The notes under the pieces are model-generated. The model worked only from the letters and a program-made list of their open reading frames with translations. It was not told the origin of the DNA and did not search any database. A stretch of 64,000 bases of DNA from Crossaster papposus (Eukaryota > Echinodermata > Asteroidea > Velatida > Solasteridae), in NCBI GenBank assembly GCA_037893245.1, contig JBAIAA010000520.1, forward strand, positions 1 through 64,000, given 5' to 3'. The position numbers and the translations under genes were made by a program. This document shows positions 1-9,546 of this stretch, piece after piece. Every line of letters starts with the position of its first letter. Position 1 is the stretch's first letter.

Positions 1-374
1 GTTATAATAGTTAAGACATGTCTGAACGAGTATGTTGTCATGTACTAATGTACACATGTAATTGTACATACATGTTTACATTTACGTCATTTTCACACGC
101 GCAACCAACGGAGGGCGCTATGCCATTCAGAGTAATCCCGTTTGCGGGTTTTTTGACGGGGAAAAAAATGTGCATACTGCCTCACGTCAGGTCTTATGCG
201 TCAACCGAGGACTCCTCCCAAACGCTTTGATATTTAACCAACAGTCAAAAACGGCCACGAAAGTGCCATTTTTCACAATATTTCATACCGAGGACGCGCT
301 CGGTTTGCAAGGTGTCCTCAGTATGTGAGTGTGTACTTACATTAAAGCCCTCCATTTGCGGTATTGACATGTAC
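1..374. repeat. Left copy of ~370-bp direct repeat
   Basis: This stretch matches 13353-13720 almost base for base; the visible differences are a 6-bp indel near base 65 and about two single-base changes. The match already exists at base 1, so the repeat may extend beyond the window. It ends sharply after GACATGTAC at 374, where the two copies diverge. It contains a small hairpin (ACCGAG 287-292 with CTCGGT 299-304). No gene is seen; short open frames here look incidental. It may be a long terminal direct repeat, or the end of a preceding head-to-tail unit. Confidence 0.9.
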
Positions 375-1113
375 ACGCACCCAGACGGGCCGTACTACAC
401 CGACTGACTAAACTTTTCAATCATGCTTTTATATAGCGCTGGCTAGCTAAGCCACTGCATTGATTTTGAGTAGAGATAATAAGAATTACGTAACGACGCA
501 TCCATTAACCCTTTCCGAGTCTAACAATATTTCCGACACCAATTTGGACCAATATTCCTCGTGATGACCCACATATTGAAAATGATAAAAATGTGTCTAG
601 GCCGCCAGCATTTTGTTCCTGTTTAGAGTGTCTCCTATTAATTTCAAAGGCCTTACACACGCTGATCATATAGGTAAATTATATTTTGCGGTTAGGAAGG
701 GGTGGGTGGAGTTTCTAACGGTCGACACGATAGACCAAAGAGGAGGCACCACGATTTACCATGACTAATTCAAGATAACCGGACGCCTCCAAACGAATGT
801 CTGTTTTTTAACAGTGACTTTGCAGCGTCAAAAAACAATATAATGTTACTTTCGGTATATTGACTTACGAGAATCCGTGAAATCATTGTTTTATTCAACG
901 GTAAACCATAAGTCTGTGTTTAAAGTAATAATAATTCTTATCTTACTTTACCAGTAGGGGTTAACCGTTCACGTTTACTCAAGCTTCCCAGCGAATTAAG
1001 ACACATTGCAACCACAAAACCATCTATTGGTCAGACGGCACATTTGAAACTCTCATGACAAGACAAATAAGAAAAAGATTCATACAATCACATTTAAAAC
1101 CATTTTTTGCCGA
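375..1113. other. Non-coding leader region upstream of Rep-like gene
   Basis: No open frame of note and no recognised repeat. The stretch is moderately AT-rich. It lies between the direct repeat and the inverted-repeat cluster that precedes the Rep-like gene, so any distal regulatory DNA of that gene would be here. Confidence 0.5.
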
Positions 1114-1175
1114 CTGTCAACCGTGAAGGGTTGACCGTGACGGTCTACGACGTTGGCAGGGTGCCAACTTGACAG
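1114..1175. promoter_or_regulatory. Cloverleaf-like nested inverted repeats, possible Rep origin
   Basis: CTGTCAA (1114-1120) pairs with TTGACAG (1169-1175) as an outer stem. Inside are GACCGT/ACGGTC around one base (1133-1145) and GTTGGCA/TGCCAAC around GGG (1152-1168). An alternative hairpin TCAACC/GGTTGA (1117-1134) competes with the outer stem. Rep proteins of rolling-circle replicons act on stem-loops close to their own gene, and this lies about 130 bp before the TATA box. The origin role is inference; the pairing is seen directly. Confidence 0.5.
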
Positions 1176-1302
1176 GTGTACATAATATGACGTCATTAAG
1201 AGTTAAGTAACATTTGTCCAACGAGACACGTGTAGTTTTGAATGTACATTGTAGTTGATTGTTCTAGCATGGAGAAAATTTGGTGCTGGGTAATTGCAAG
1301 GC

Positions 1303-1332
1303 TATATAAGCCGCCGGTCGTGTAGTGTCATT
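1303..1332 (+). promoter_or_regulatory. Core promoter (TATA box and initiator) of Rep-like gene
   Basis: TATATAAG occupies 1303-1310, and a TCATTG initiator-like sequence follows with its A at 1330, about 27 bases downstream. That is normal TATA-to-start spacing for RNA polymerase II. Transcription from about 1330 would give a ~78-base leader before the Kozak-context ATG at 1408. Confidence 0.6.
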
Positions 1333-1407
1333 GGGGCAATTGCAGAATTGGCATCATCGACATCTATCCGGGCACTTGGTCTACATTTTGGCCGCACTCG
1401 AACCACC

Positions 1408-2058
1408 ATGGACAACAACGTGGAATTAATGCCACTGGCGGACCGTCAAGTGCGACAAGTCTACTTGATTACCTACAGCCAGGCAGACGATAGGGTCATA
1501 CCAGATCGAGCGACATTTGCGGGAAAAGTCGTGCAAGCTTTTAGTCCGGTGCATGTCGTGTGCTGGTCTTGCTGCAAGGAACCTCACATAAACGGGGGTT
1601 TTCACTATCACATGGCGGTTAAACTTCAAGCTGCCATGCGCTGGCTACAAGTGCGAAATCGTTTAGCTGATGTGAACGGTATCAGAGTGAACTTTTCGTC
1701 CAATCACACCAATTATTTCAGCGCATGGCAGTATGTCATGAAGGAAGACGAACTTGTAATACAGTCACCCGGCCATCCCGATTTGACAAACGCGGACCCG
1801 CCTAGGACAGCCCAGGCCTCTAAAGTGCGTCATGACGCGGTCGTGAAGCGGTCTGCAGAAGATACGGAACAACCGTCCAAAAAAAAGCGTCGATCCCGGT
1901 TGTCGGCCTACGACGTCGGCCAAATCATGGTCTCCAAAGGCATCAAGTCACGCTTGGAGTTGTTGGCCTTTGCCAACAAACAGAAAACGATGGGGAAAAC
2001 CGACCTGGCCGAGTTTATAATCAACAGGGGCGAGAGAGTTGTCAACCAAGTACTAAAG
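1408..2058 (+). CDS. Rep-like protein exon 1: HUH endonuclease domain
   Basis: This exon encodes residues 1-217 of a predicted 441-residue protein resembling rolling-circle replication initiators of the CRESS-DNA virus, plasmid and parvovirus type. Visible motifs are YLITYSQ (19-25, motif I), HYH (66-68, the metal-binding HUH pair) and YVMK (109-112, single catalytic tyrosine plus lysine). A basic stretch KKKRRSR (158-164) looks like a nuclear signal, followed by a helical linker. The frame is open from 1294, but ATG 1408 is chosen because it sits in CCACCATGG context downstream of the predicted transcription start. The exon closes with AAG before a GTAACA donor; read-through would stop at 2076. 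Proteins of this kind nick and rejoin single-stranded DNA. Whether this copy is an endogenous virus gene, a transposon gene or a domesticated gene cannot be told from one window. Confidence 0.82.
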
Positions 2059-2442
2059 GTAACACATAGCCTATAGGCTGCATTAAAATGAACATCAAAT
2101 AATTTGAGGTACACACCATCTTTGCTAACAAATTAGTGTTTTAATAAACTCAGATTTCCACAAATTTTTCATTACACTTTAGCTGTGTACATATTGATGA
2201 GGGTCGCAGAATCCCACAATAGAAACAACAACAACAACAATTATTATTTATACGACTCTTTGAAAATTCGTTAATAAGCCCTAATAGTATTATCTCTCAT
2301 GCTTATTTATTTTGTCTGGAAAAAGTAGAACTCCTTCGCCTGACTGTTCGAAGCCTGTTGTAAATTCATCCAGTAATGTTATTGTGTGGTTTTTTTCTCT
2401 CTCCCTCCCCCCCCCCCTTCCCCCTTCCCATTTTGTTTAAAG
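2059..2442 (+). other. Phase-0 intron of Rep-like gene
   Basis: The donor is AAG|GTAACA. The acceptor is AAAG|GAC after a pyrimidine tract with a long C run (about 2390-2435). Both exon edges fall between codons, so splicing joins HUH and helicase domains in frame. The 384-bp intron also contains an ACA/ATT simple repeat around 2225-2250. Confidence 0.75.
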
Positions 2443-3117
2443 GACGCCTGGGACATGGCGGAAGCTGAACCACTACTAGAGCGATCGAGACTGACTCGAC
2501 TTCAAATACTGGAGAAGTGTCATAAAGTCGATAAATGTGTCTGTCATGGCGACTGGCTGAGATGTGCTAAAGACGTTCTGCATAACAATGGTGTGTTCGA
2601 ACAGACTTTTACAGAAGCAGTTGCCACGCTTCTGGACAAAGGCAGGGGAAAATATCGTAACATAATGATTACTGGCCCAGCAAATTGCGGAAAAACATTT
2701 TTATTAAATCCACTCAACAAAATCTATAAAACATTTACCAACCCAGCAACAACCACGTTTGCGTGGATTGGTGCTGAGCAGGCAGAAGTCCTCTTTCTCA
2801 ATGACTTTCGTTGGACTCAACAAATGATACCCTGGCAAGACCTTCTTTTATTACTAGAAGGTCAACTTGTCCACCTTCCGGCCCCTAAATCCTACTTTGC
2901 ACGAGATCTAGTTTTAGAAAATGACACCCCAATTTTTTGTACTGGGAAACATCAACTTGTGCTTGTCCAGGGTGGGGCTGTGGATGAGAGGGAAACTGAA
3001 ATGATGGCTGTCCGTTGGAAGGTTTTTCCATTCCACTACCAAATTCCTGAAGACCAACAAAAGCGCGTTCCACTTTGTACGCGCTGCTTTGCGTCGCTGA
3101 TATTGGGTAAAGATTGA
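2443..3117 (+). CDS. Rep-like protein exon 2: superfamily 3 helicase domain
   Basis: This exon encodes residues 218-441 and the stop. Walker A is GPANCGKT (295-302), Walker B is VLFLND (333-338), and a motif-C-like segment IFCTGKH (381-387) lacks the asparagine usual in virus SF3 helicases. A VRW segment near 407-409 could supply the arginine finger. This is the ATPase that unwinds DNA after the HUH domain nicks. Upstream in the same frame the translation is low-complexity pyrimidine tract, so the coding start at the AG acceptor is clear. No frameshift or internal stop is visible in either exon. The HUH-SF3 order matches CRESS-DNA and parvovirus Reps by established knowledge. I also recall unannotated multi-copy invertebrate genes of this build, but that is memory and not a search result. 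Confidence 0.8.
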   Translation, partial: DAWDMAEAEPLLERSRLTRLQILEKCHKVDKCVCHGDWLRCAKDVLHNNGVFEQTFTEAVATLLDKGRGKYRNIMITGPANCGKTFLLNPLNKIYKTFTNPATTTFAWIGAEQAEVLFLNDFRWTQQMIPWQDLLLLLEGQLVHLPAPKSYFARDLVLENDTPIFCTGKHQLVLVQGGAVDERETEMMAVRWKVFPFHYQIPEDQQKRVPLCTRCFASLILGKD

Positions 3118-3198
3118 TTATTATATGTATTGTTAGAATGAGAGGTTAAATAAGACAATAAGACAAATGGTACAAATGTGGGTTTTTTGAATTCCCCC

Positions 3199-3199
<1 letters not shown>

Positions 3200-3239
<40 letters not shown>
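3200..3239. repeat. Poly-C tract
   Basis: About 40 consecutive C residues (G on the other strand) lie 80 bp after the Rep-like stop codon. Such a run is prone to length variation and assembly error. Confidence 0.9.
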
Positions 3240-3240
<1 letters not shown>

Positions 3241-3244
3241 CCCA

Positions 3245-4150
3245 AATGTTTTTTCACTAAATATATTATTTGCTTTACAAATATTCTCTCAACTAAACAA
3301 GTTTTACTCAAGGTCACGGTGTATTTAGATAAATTATAGGGTCTACCCTGGTGAAATAAGGAATTTAGTACATCATTACTTAAAGATAGGATGCACCATT
3401 GGTAATAGCTTGAATTATCATGAATGGGTGGATTTTGGGGGGTGTAGTTTAAAGTAAATTATGTCCGAAGTTTGACAATCGTGCATGCCGAGAAAAGCAC
3501 AAACAGCGTTTATTTTTAACCGGCGTCGAGCAGTTGATCTTAATTGTGTTTTTTCGCGATCGCAATTTTTTTTAAATAAAATTATATTTTTCAGAATAAT
3601 TAAAGGACATCTAGCGCGCTCAATTTGCTGGATGCCTCCAATCATTATTAATTATTAACTTTCAGATGATAAGATATCTTTTAATAATTAGGTAGTAAAT
3701 TCTTTCGATATCTGCAAATGGTGTATTCTACCTTAACACAAAATCAAGACCAAGAAACATGAATTAGTTTTCCGCAATTAAGAACTGATTGTTTTTATTG
3801 CCAGATAAAATGTACATGTACTATGCTACACAACTTGTACTGATTTTTCGATATCGCTTGTTTGTTTGTAACACTTGAAGGAAAACTCTATGTTAAACAG
3901 GTGGTTTTTTTTCTAATTACGGCAATCTTTGTCATACAATGTGAAAAGGTGGTTTTCAGCACGATTGCAAACATCTACAATTTAACTGTAGACTTCCATG
4001 TTTATGTCTATACTGTCATGTCACAAACATAGTACAATTAACAACAATCATATTTTTTTTAGATGAGCATTAGGCATTAGAGTGTTTACAAAAACAATTA
4101 TATTATTAAAAATAAGGTCCTAAGTTTGTTCAGAGGTAGTATTCCTTTAT
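3245..4150. other. AT-rich non-coding stretch
   Basis: I see no supported gene here. A 75-codon - strand frame at 3418-3645 has no recognisable domain or start context and is left out. Confidence 0.5.
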
Positions 4151-4155
4151 AGAAC

Positions 4156-4213
4156 TGTCCATGGTGGTTTGAAAAAGCAAATAAAAATGATGATGCCAAT
4201 TCTGCAATTGCCC
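4156..4213 (-). repeat. Inverted partial copy of the Rep-like gene leader
   Basis: On the - strand, 4213-4189 repeats 25 bases of the Rep leader (1334-1358) exactly. After a 19-base spacer (42 bases in the original), 4169-4156 repeats the 14 bases of start-codon context at 1401-1414, including AACCACCATGG. The reading frame after this ATG closes after ten codons. Two exact blocks in the same order cannot be chance. The sequence is therefore a relic or relative of the Rep 5' region lying in opposite orientation, downstream of the gene. Confidence 0.8.
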
Positions 4214-4620
4214 GCCCCCTCCAAAAGTAATATAATAAAATTAAACAAAAGCAAACTTTAAAACATAATGAAATTGAAATTCTAAAACCAAACGAAAAAA
4301 ACTGAATATATAATGTACATTTAAAAAAAAATGCACTTGAACAATAAAATGTACATTAATTTAAATGAATACTGGTGACTGTGTAAATTTTTTTATACTT
4401 CCACTTTGTAAAATGGTTGTTGTGCTGCCCAAAAGCATCAGCCGAAATGCCAAGCAAACACTTTGGAATTTGTTGTGCGGAAACCAAGATTTATCGATTT
4501 CTGTACACGCTGTTCACTAATTTTGGTCAGGGGTTAAGCGTAACCCCCGCGCCCCCTGTTCAGTGTTGTTCATTTTGGGCGGTTCCACTTTGTGCGCACG
4601 GACCGGCAAACATCTCCAAC
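4214..4620. other. Non-coding, A-rich then mixed sequence
   Basis: No gene or repeat was recognised before the G-rich tandem repeats start at about 4625. Confidence 0.4.
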
Positions 4621-4624
4621 ATTG

Positions 4625-5365
4625 GAAAAGGGGGGAGGGGGGAGGGGGGAGGGGGGAGGGGAGAGGGGGTGGGGGGTAGGGGGGAAGGGGGGGAGGGGGG
4701 AGATGGTGCTTGCAAAAAACACTTGATTTACAAATTTGTTTCTGGCTTCTGGGCACCCAGAGTGAATATTTGATAGGGTTCAGAAAAAAAGTTCACTAAT
4801 GAATCAAAATCTTACTCCTTTCTATGTTGCCGGATGCAGAAAACGTTTATCATTTAGAATATGTCTAATTGCCTCGGACTAGTTGCCCCTCTGAAGGAGG
4901 GGAAGTGGGGAGGGGAAGTGGGGAGGGGGAGTGGGGAGGAGGGGGAGTGGGGAGGAGGGGGAGTGGGGAGGGGTGGGTGTGGGCGGGGGGTGAAGGGGGG
5001 GGGGATGCTTGCAAAAAACACTTGATTTATAAATTTGTTTCTGGCTTCTGGGCACCCAGAGTGAATATTTGATAGGGTTCAGAAAAAAAGTTCACTAATG
5101 AATCAAAATCTTACTCCTTTCTATGTTGCCGGATGCAGAAAACGTTTATGATTTAGAATATGTCTAATTGCCTCGGACTAGTTGCCCCTCTGAAGGAGGG
5201 GAAGTGGGGAGGAGGGGGAGTGGGGAGGGGTGGGAGGGGTGGGTGTGGGCGGGGGGTGAAGTGGGGGGGGGGGGGGGGGGGGGGTGCTTGCAAAAAACAC
5301 TTGATTTATACATTTGTTTCTGGCTTCTGGGCACCCAGAGTGAATATTTGATAGGGTTCGGAAAA
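4625..5365. repeat. G-rich tandem repeat array A (period about 295 bp)
   Basis: Three units combine a G-rich block (runs of GGGGAGGGG type, 60-140 bases) with a ~190-base AT-rich segment containing ACTTGATTTA...TTCTGGCTTCTGGGCACC and TTGCCTCGGACTAGTTGCC. G-blocks lie at about 4629-4705, 4900-5005 and 5200-5285. The G tracts are strong G-quadruplex candidates on the + strand. The same unit recurs in the array at about 8917-10020, so the recombinase gene lies between directly repeated copies. Glycine-rich open frames here are artefacts of composition. Confidence 0.88.
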
Positions 5366-5506
5366 CAGTTTAAAAAAAAAAGCTCTATTCGCATTGTGAA
5401 AGAGATCTGGGTAAGCATGGATCTTTTTCAGTGTGAGAAGCTGGTTCTTCTGTTCCATCTTCCCTTAGTAGTAGCCCCCACCTTGTGTGCTATGGCGAAT
5501 TGCATT

Positions 5507-5561
5507 AACCCTAACAGTCCTCAATCCTTCACCTGTTGGAGGATTGAGGACTTTGAGGGTT
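5507..5561. repeat. Long hairpin-forming inverted repeat
   Basis: GTCCTCAATCCT (5517-5528) is complementary to AGGATTGAGGAC (5540-5551) around an 11-base loop. An outer AACCCT/AGGGTT pair (5507-5512, 5556-5561) extends the structure. It lies about 280 bp past the recombinase stop codon on the - strand. The AGGATTGAGG core resembles the minisatellite at 51760-52170. Confidence 0.7.
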
Positions 5562-5843
5562 ACAAAAAATAACCCCCCAAAATTAATAAAAGTTACACCT
5601 ACATGTACACGCATACATGTAGACACTACCACACTGAGGGCATACTTGTCATTCTATCCAATGGAGGACACTTGAGTGTGTGTGAATTACACCTATCAAA
5701 GTGAGGACACTACACTAAATTGCTGGTTGTCCATTGGTTTCATATTGATGTGCATTCTAAAGTCATCATTGCGATTGCAAATTCTAAATAGTCAAGTACT
5801 CTGACGCATCCGTACATGTATGTGAACTGACGAAACACCCTGC

Positions 5844-6097
5844 TTAGCTTTGATGAAGCTTCATTTTGTTCCGACAAAAGTCTTTGATGTTCCTCCAGCT
5901 TCGTGTCTGCAGTGCCACAAGACAGGATGTTTCGATGTCTCGTTTGCCAGGAAGCTTCTTCAGCAGAAAGAATTTCTGCAAACCCTTCGTAACGTCTCCC
6001 TTCTCCTCGGCAGTCCAGGGACGACGTTTCACTCGTCTCGAGTTGTTCAGAGATGCCAGACTTCCAGATGGAACACTGATAGGAGCCTGTCGAGTAC
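5844..6097 (-). CDS. Tyrosine-recombinase-like gene, exon 3: SANT-like C-terminus
   Basis: This is the last exon of the - strand recombinase-like gene; it encodes about 83 residues and the stop. The acceptor ACATTAG|GTACTC leaves two bases that complete a codon started in the previous exon. The product holds RRPWTAEEK, then KLPGKRDIE and a tryptophan in RSWRNIKDF, the spacing of a Myb/SANT-type helical DNA- or chromatin-binding fold. From memory, this tail (PW..EEK, then PGK, then W..IK) accompanies the recombinase core in a widespread fish and invertebrate family of uncharacterised proteins. That agrees with the in-frame splice but is not a search result. A larger - strand frame (5740-6186) overlaps and is a shadow. 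Confidence 0.75.
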
Positions 6098-6226
6098 CTA
6101 ATGTCAAATAGGAAACAAGTCGATATAAAACACAGATATTTCGGCACTTTTAATTCAGACAGCCCGATAGCCAGATGAACAAACAAATGGACAGACAGAC
6201 AATTGTTTTTTTAAAGACAGCCCGAC

Positions 6227-6468
6227 TTAACCAGTTTGCGCCGGGATTATTTTAACATCGCCAAGCCCACGGGAGGGATTATTTTTTAAGAAACTCGATC
6301 TGAAGCGGGTTCAGGCTGATAGTGCCGGGAAGCACACCCACGCATTTCCGGCCTTGCGCGCTGCTGACATACATTTCCGAACTTGAACTTGGCAGGTTTA
6401 TGCGTCATTCGTTTTGAATTTTGGAAAATTTTTGCGTTTATATACGTCATCCGGCGCGAACTGGTTAA
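6227..6468. mobile_element. piggyBac-like MITE in recombinase intron 2
   Basis: The ends are TTAACCAGTTTGCGCCGG (6227-6244) and the complement of TTAACCAGTTCGCGCCGG (6451-6468). Taking TTAA as the target duplication, the ends begin CCAGTT, fitting the TTAA target of piggyBac-type transposons. The element has no coding capacity and fills most of the 400-bp intron at 6098-6497. A related single end lies at 50315. Confidence 0.7.
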
Positions 6469-6497
6469 AATACAGACACATAAAAGCCTAAACTTAC

Positions 6498-6575
6498 TGT
6501 TTTCACTGGGCACATCACAGGAATTGTCACTGCTGTTATCGCTGTTATCGCTGTCCTCGTCACTAGTGAAGCCTT
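6498..6575 (-). CDS. Tyrosine-recombinase-like gene, exon 2: acidic linker
   Basis: A 78-bp exon bounded by TTGCAG|AAGG (acceptor) and AAACA|GTAAGT (donor). It starts by completing the codon split at 6952 and ends with one base that joins exon 3, so both junction phases agree. The translation is an acidic serine-rich linker (FTSDEDSDNSDNSSDNS). It has no fold of its own and tethers the recombinase core to the C-terminal domain. It is too short to be called from open frames alone; the splice sites and matching phases on both sides carry the call. Confidence 0.7.
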
Positions 6576-6951
6576 CTGCAAGTCACAAAGAGCAGTTTTT
6601 GTTAGATTAATGCACACATACCCGACAGTTGGTTGTTGTCCTGCATGTAAATTCAGAAAAGTGGACTCAACTCTTGTCAAATTTCTGTGGTCTGTTTCTT
6701 TCTATTTTTCTCTATTTCTCTTTCTTGTTCTGTAATGCAGGAGCAATAGCAAAAGAAATGCACACAAACACGTATACCATTTGTTATCATATATTGTGAA
6801 CTGATAACAAAATGTTATTTCTTGCATTTCTTTCGCTGTTGAAGATGTATTAGTGAATAGTAATTACTGATCAAATATGTTTCAACAAAAGCAATAATTA
6901 ATGTCTTTCTTTTGCTGTTGAGTAAATAATTTAAAACAACTGTGTCCTTAC
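6576..6951 (-). other. Intron 1 of recombinase-like gene
   Basis: The donor is GGCG|GTAAGG (GT at 6951-6950) and the acceptor is TTGCAG. This 376-bp stretch separates the long exon from the acidic exon. The open frame runs on to 6815 through the donor, giving a spurious tail if unspliced. Confidence 0.65.
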
Positions 6952-8860
6952 CGCCAGTGACATGCAGTTCATCCAGGGATTTGCCCTGCTGGGAAGGCAA
7001 GTTTCCCCTCTCCAAGCTGAGAAAAAGTCTAGAAAGTTTGGTGACCCTCTGCACAGTATCTGGCAACTGGTAGTATTCACGATGGACACGCAAATCATGA
7101 CCCATGAAGTTTGCAAGTGTTTCAAGTTGATGTTCCTTCAAGGCAAGAATTTGCGATGCGGTTGCCACGTGCTTACGAAGTTTTGTAGACCGGATGCTGG
7201 CAGCATTGTCAAGGCCCGCCATGTCTGCGTACAATCTTATACAGTCACATCCTCTTATATGACCTGTACCTCCATAAGAACATCGTGCAAACAAGTAGGT
7301 GTTGTCGTGGGCGACTCCAGCTTCATTTCTCTTCGCAATCAGAGCACTCAACCACGCCACCACCTCATTGCTGAGAAGCACAGGAACAGTTCGACCCCTC
7401 TTGCCAACTATTTCGACAACTCTGAACATCTTGCACAGATGCCGTTCAAGATCAGTCAGCAGGCATTCCCCGTTGACACTAGCTGTTGTGTGCTTCTGAA
7501 AGTCTTCTAGTTTCATTTTTGATACCTCCCCTTGCCTTCTGCGGTTGAACATAATAAGGTGGCACAGTGCGACTTCATTCAATCTCTTCCAAGCTGGTCC
7601 AATTTGTTCGCCCCGAGCATCCTGGACAAGTTCCACTTCTCTGTTGCCAGCTTCATAGAGGAACGCCGACATTTTCACAACATCAGCATTTGTCGGCAGA
7701 ATTTGAGGTTGGTTGCGCTTTCCTTGGTACAGTGTTCTGTGTGCATGGGTGGATACACGGTCTCGCCAGGTCAGTTCGCACAACTGCAGAAATTCTTCAG
7801 CGTGTTGGGCTTTTTGCTTCTGGCCAGACTCTAGAGCATTTCCTTTAAGTATGAGTGCACACTTCTTGATGGAATGTCCAATCTTTAAAGCTAGAGACGG
7901 AACATCATACAACTGGTTGTCTTCATTAAAGCCAGCAATACCGTGAATAGCCTTGATGATATCATTCAGGTAGTGGGGGTGGACAAATAATTCAAGTGAT
8001 GCATTTGGCTGGTGGGTATTCTTGCGGAGTTGTATGACAAGACGACCCAATTCCCGTATCTTGTTTCGGATGTAGCCATGTTGATCTACATCGTGCCCGA
8101 GTTTCGCGTATTCCCGCTTGGCTACTTCCACAATCAAAGTGTCATTCTTGGCCAGCAGAGTCACCTCATCTCTCTTCATCGGAATAAGAACCTGGTTCAA
8201 CTGGAAAGACACACCGACAGGTGGAGGCTTTAACAAATCACTCTTGTGAGCAACACATCTACGCAGAGGAGTTGTGGTAGTGCTACCATGCGAGTGTGCA
8301 GGGAGTGCAGGTTTCAGTGGGCACTGGTGACGCCAGAGATCACTTCGCACATAATAGCCATAACAATATATGCACGGTCCGTATGCATGTGGAGATACCT
8401 TATGATTAGGCCTATATCCTACAATAAGTGCACCCCGGCCTTTCCGAAGGACTTGGCAATTGTGCCTATGATTACCAACATTGCGGATTTTCCACAAAAG
8501 TATCTTACGGGCACTTGGGTTGGTCTCAGACGCAATCTCTACAACTTCGCTCTCTTCTTTGTGACATGACTGGAGATGACGGGGCAACTTAGATTGAGGT
8601 ACTTCACAGAAAAAGCAAAAGTGTTTCTTGTCCCATTTCCTGTGCCCACTTTCATTGCTGGTCTCCATGACCGTTATGTGACCGGTCTCAGTAGCCTCGG
8701 TTGATGATCTCTGTGACTCGGCACTTGAGGCTTCATATGGAGCAGTACAAACGGCAGGTCCTGTACCAGAATCAGCCTGTGGGCCATCATCCCAAATGGA
8801 ACTGCTTTGTAGACTGTCTGAACCATTCAAGTGCGGATTCAAGAAACTCGGATGGGCCAC
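6952..8860 (-). CDS. Tyrosine-recombinase-like gene, long exon: zinc knuckles and catalytic core
   Basis: This exon encodes about 636 residues with no internal stop. Two zinc-knuckle motifs lie in the N-terminal third: CFFCEV...HLQSCH near residue 80 and CIYC...DLWRHQC near 165. The C-terminal half has the tyrosine recombinase signature: FNRRRQGEV (first catalytic Arg, near 440), TKLRKHVAT (second Arg, near 561; the usual His three residues earlier is Thr) and MGHDLRVHREYY (His and nucleophilic Tyr, near 587-597). Such enzymes cut and rejoin DNA through a 3'-phosphotyrosine. Exons 2 and 3 add a linker and a SANT-like domain for about 746 residues in all. The open frame starts at GTG 8860, directly after an AG acceptor (TATGCCAG), so the true start codon lies in an unidentified upstream exon or at a later Met near residue 66. 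No reverse transcriptase is adjacent, which argues against a DIRS element. Crypton-like or a domesticated recombinase are the alternatives. Confidence 0.8.
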
Positions 8861-9417
8861 CTGGCATAGAAATCAAATCAAAATCACATTTAATTTCAAA
8901 CAAATAACAATTTCTTTGGGGAGGGGTGGGAGGGCGAGGGGAGGGGTGGGTGTGTGGGGGAGGGGTGGGTGTGTGGGGGGGGGGGTGGGGGGGGATGGTG
9001 CTTGCCAAAAACACTTTATTTACAAATTTGTTTCTGGCTTCTGGGCACCCACAGTGAATATTTGATAGGGTTCAGAAAACAAGTTCACTAATGAATCAAA
9101 ATCTTACTACTTTCTATGTTGCCGGATGCAGAAAACGTTTATGATTTAGAACGAGTGGAAAAAACCCAAAACACCACTGTTATTTTCTTTCGGGGTAGAC
9201 GCATATGCCTAATTGCCTCGGACTAGTTGCCCCTCTGAAGGAGAGGGAGTTGGGAGTAGGGGTGGGAGGGGTGGGGTGTGGGGTGGGGGGGGGGGGGGTG
9301 AAAGGGGGGGGGGGGTGCTTGCAAAAAAAACACTTGATTTATAAATTTGTTTCTGGCTTCTGGGCACCCAGAGTGAATATTTGGGTTCTGAAAACAAGTT
9401 GAGTGTGTGTGAATTAC

Positions 9418-9546
9418 CTCATATGGAGCAGTACAAACGGCAGGCCCTGTACCAGAATCAGCCTGTGGGCCATCATCCCAAATGGAACTGCTTTGTAGAC
9501 TGTCTGAACCATTCAAGTGCGGATTCAAGAAACTCGGATGGGCCAC
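9418..9546 (-). pseudogene. Duplicate 43-codon exon of recombinase-like gene (copy 2)
   Basis: The translation matches residues 1-42 of the long recombinase exon and then meets a clean donor, GAG|GTAATT, absent from the long-exon copy. The acceptor TATGCCAG| is retained. The length is exactly 129 bp in phase 0, so the block could be spliced in without changing frame. Without transcripts it may equally be dead DNA carried by the array. Confidence 0.55.

Noticed and set aside
3117-4213. Ambisense second gene (capsid-like) opposite the Rep gene
   Set aside because: The copied leader and ATG at 4163 lead to a ten-codon frame, and no long - strand frame with a recognisable fold lies between.
4417-5572. 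Glycine- or proline-rich frames in the G-rich array
   Set aside because: Composition artefacts of GGGGAGGGG runs; they repeat with the tandem unit.
6962-8569. Several 70-180-codon + strand frames
   Set aside because: Antisense shadows of the recombinase long exon, with no domain of their own.
5844-8860. DIRS or Ngaro retrotransposon assignment for the recombinase
   Set aside because: No reverse transcriptase or RNase H is adjacent, and the gene is intron-split with a SANT-like tail.
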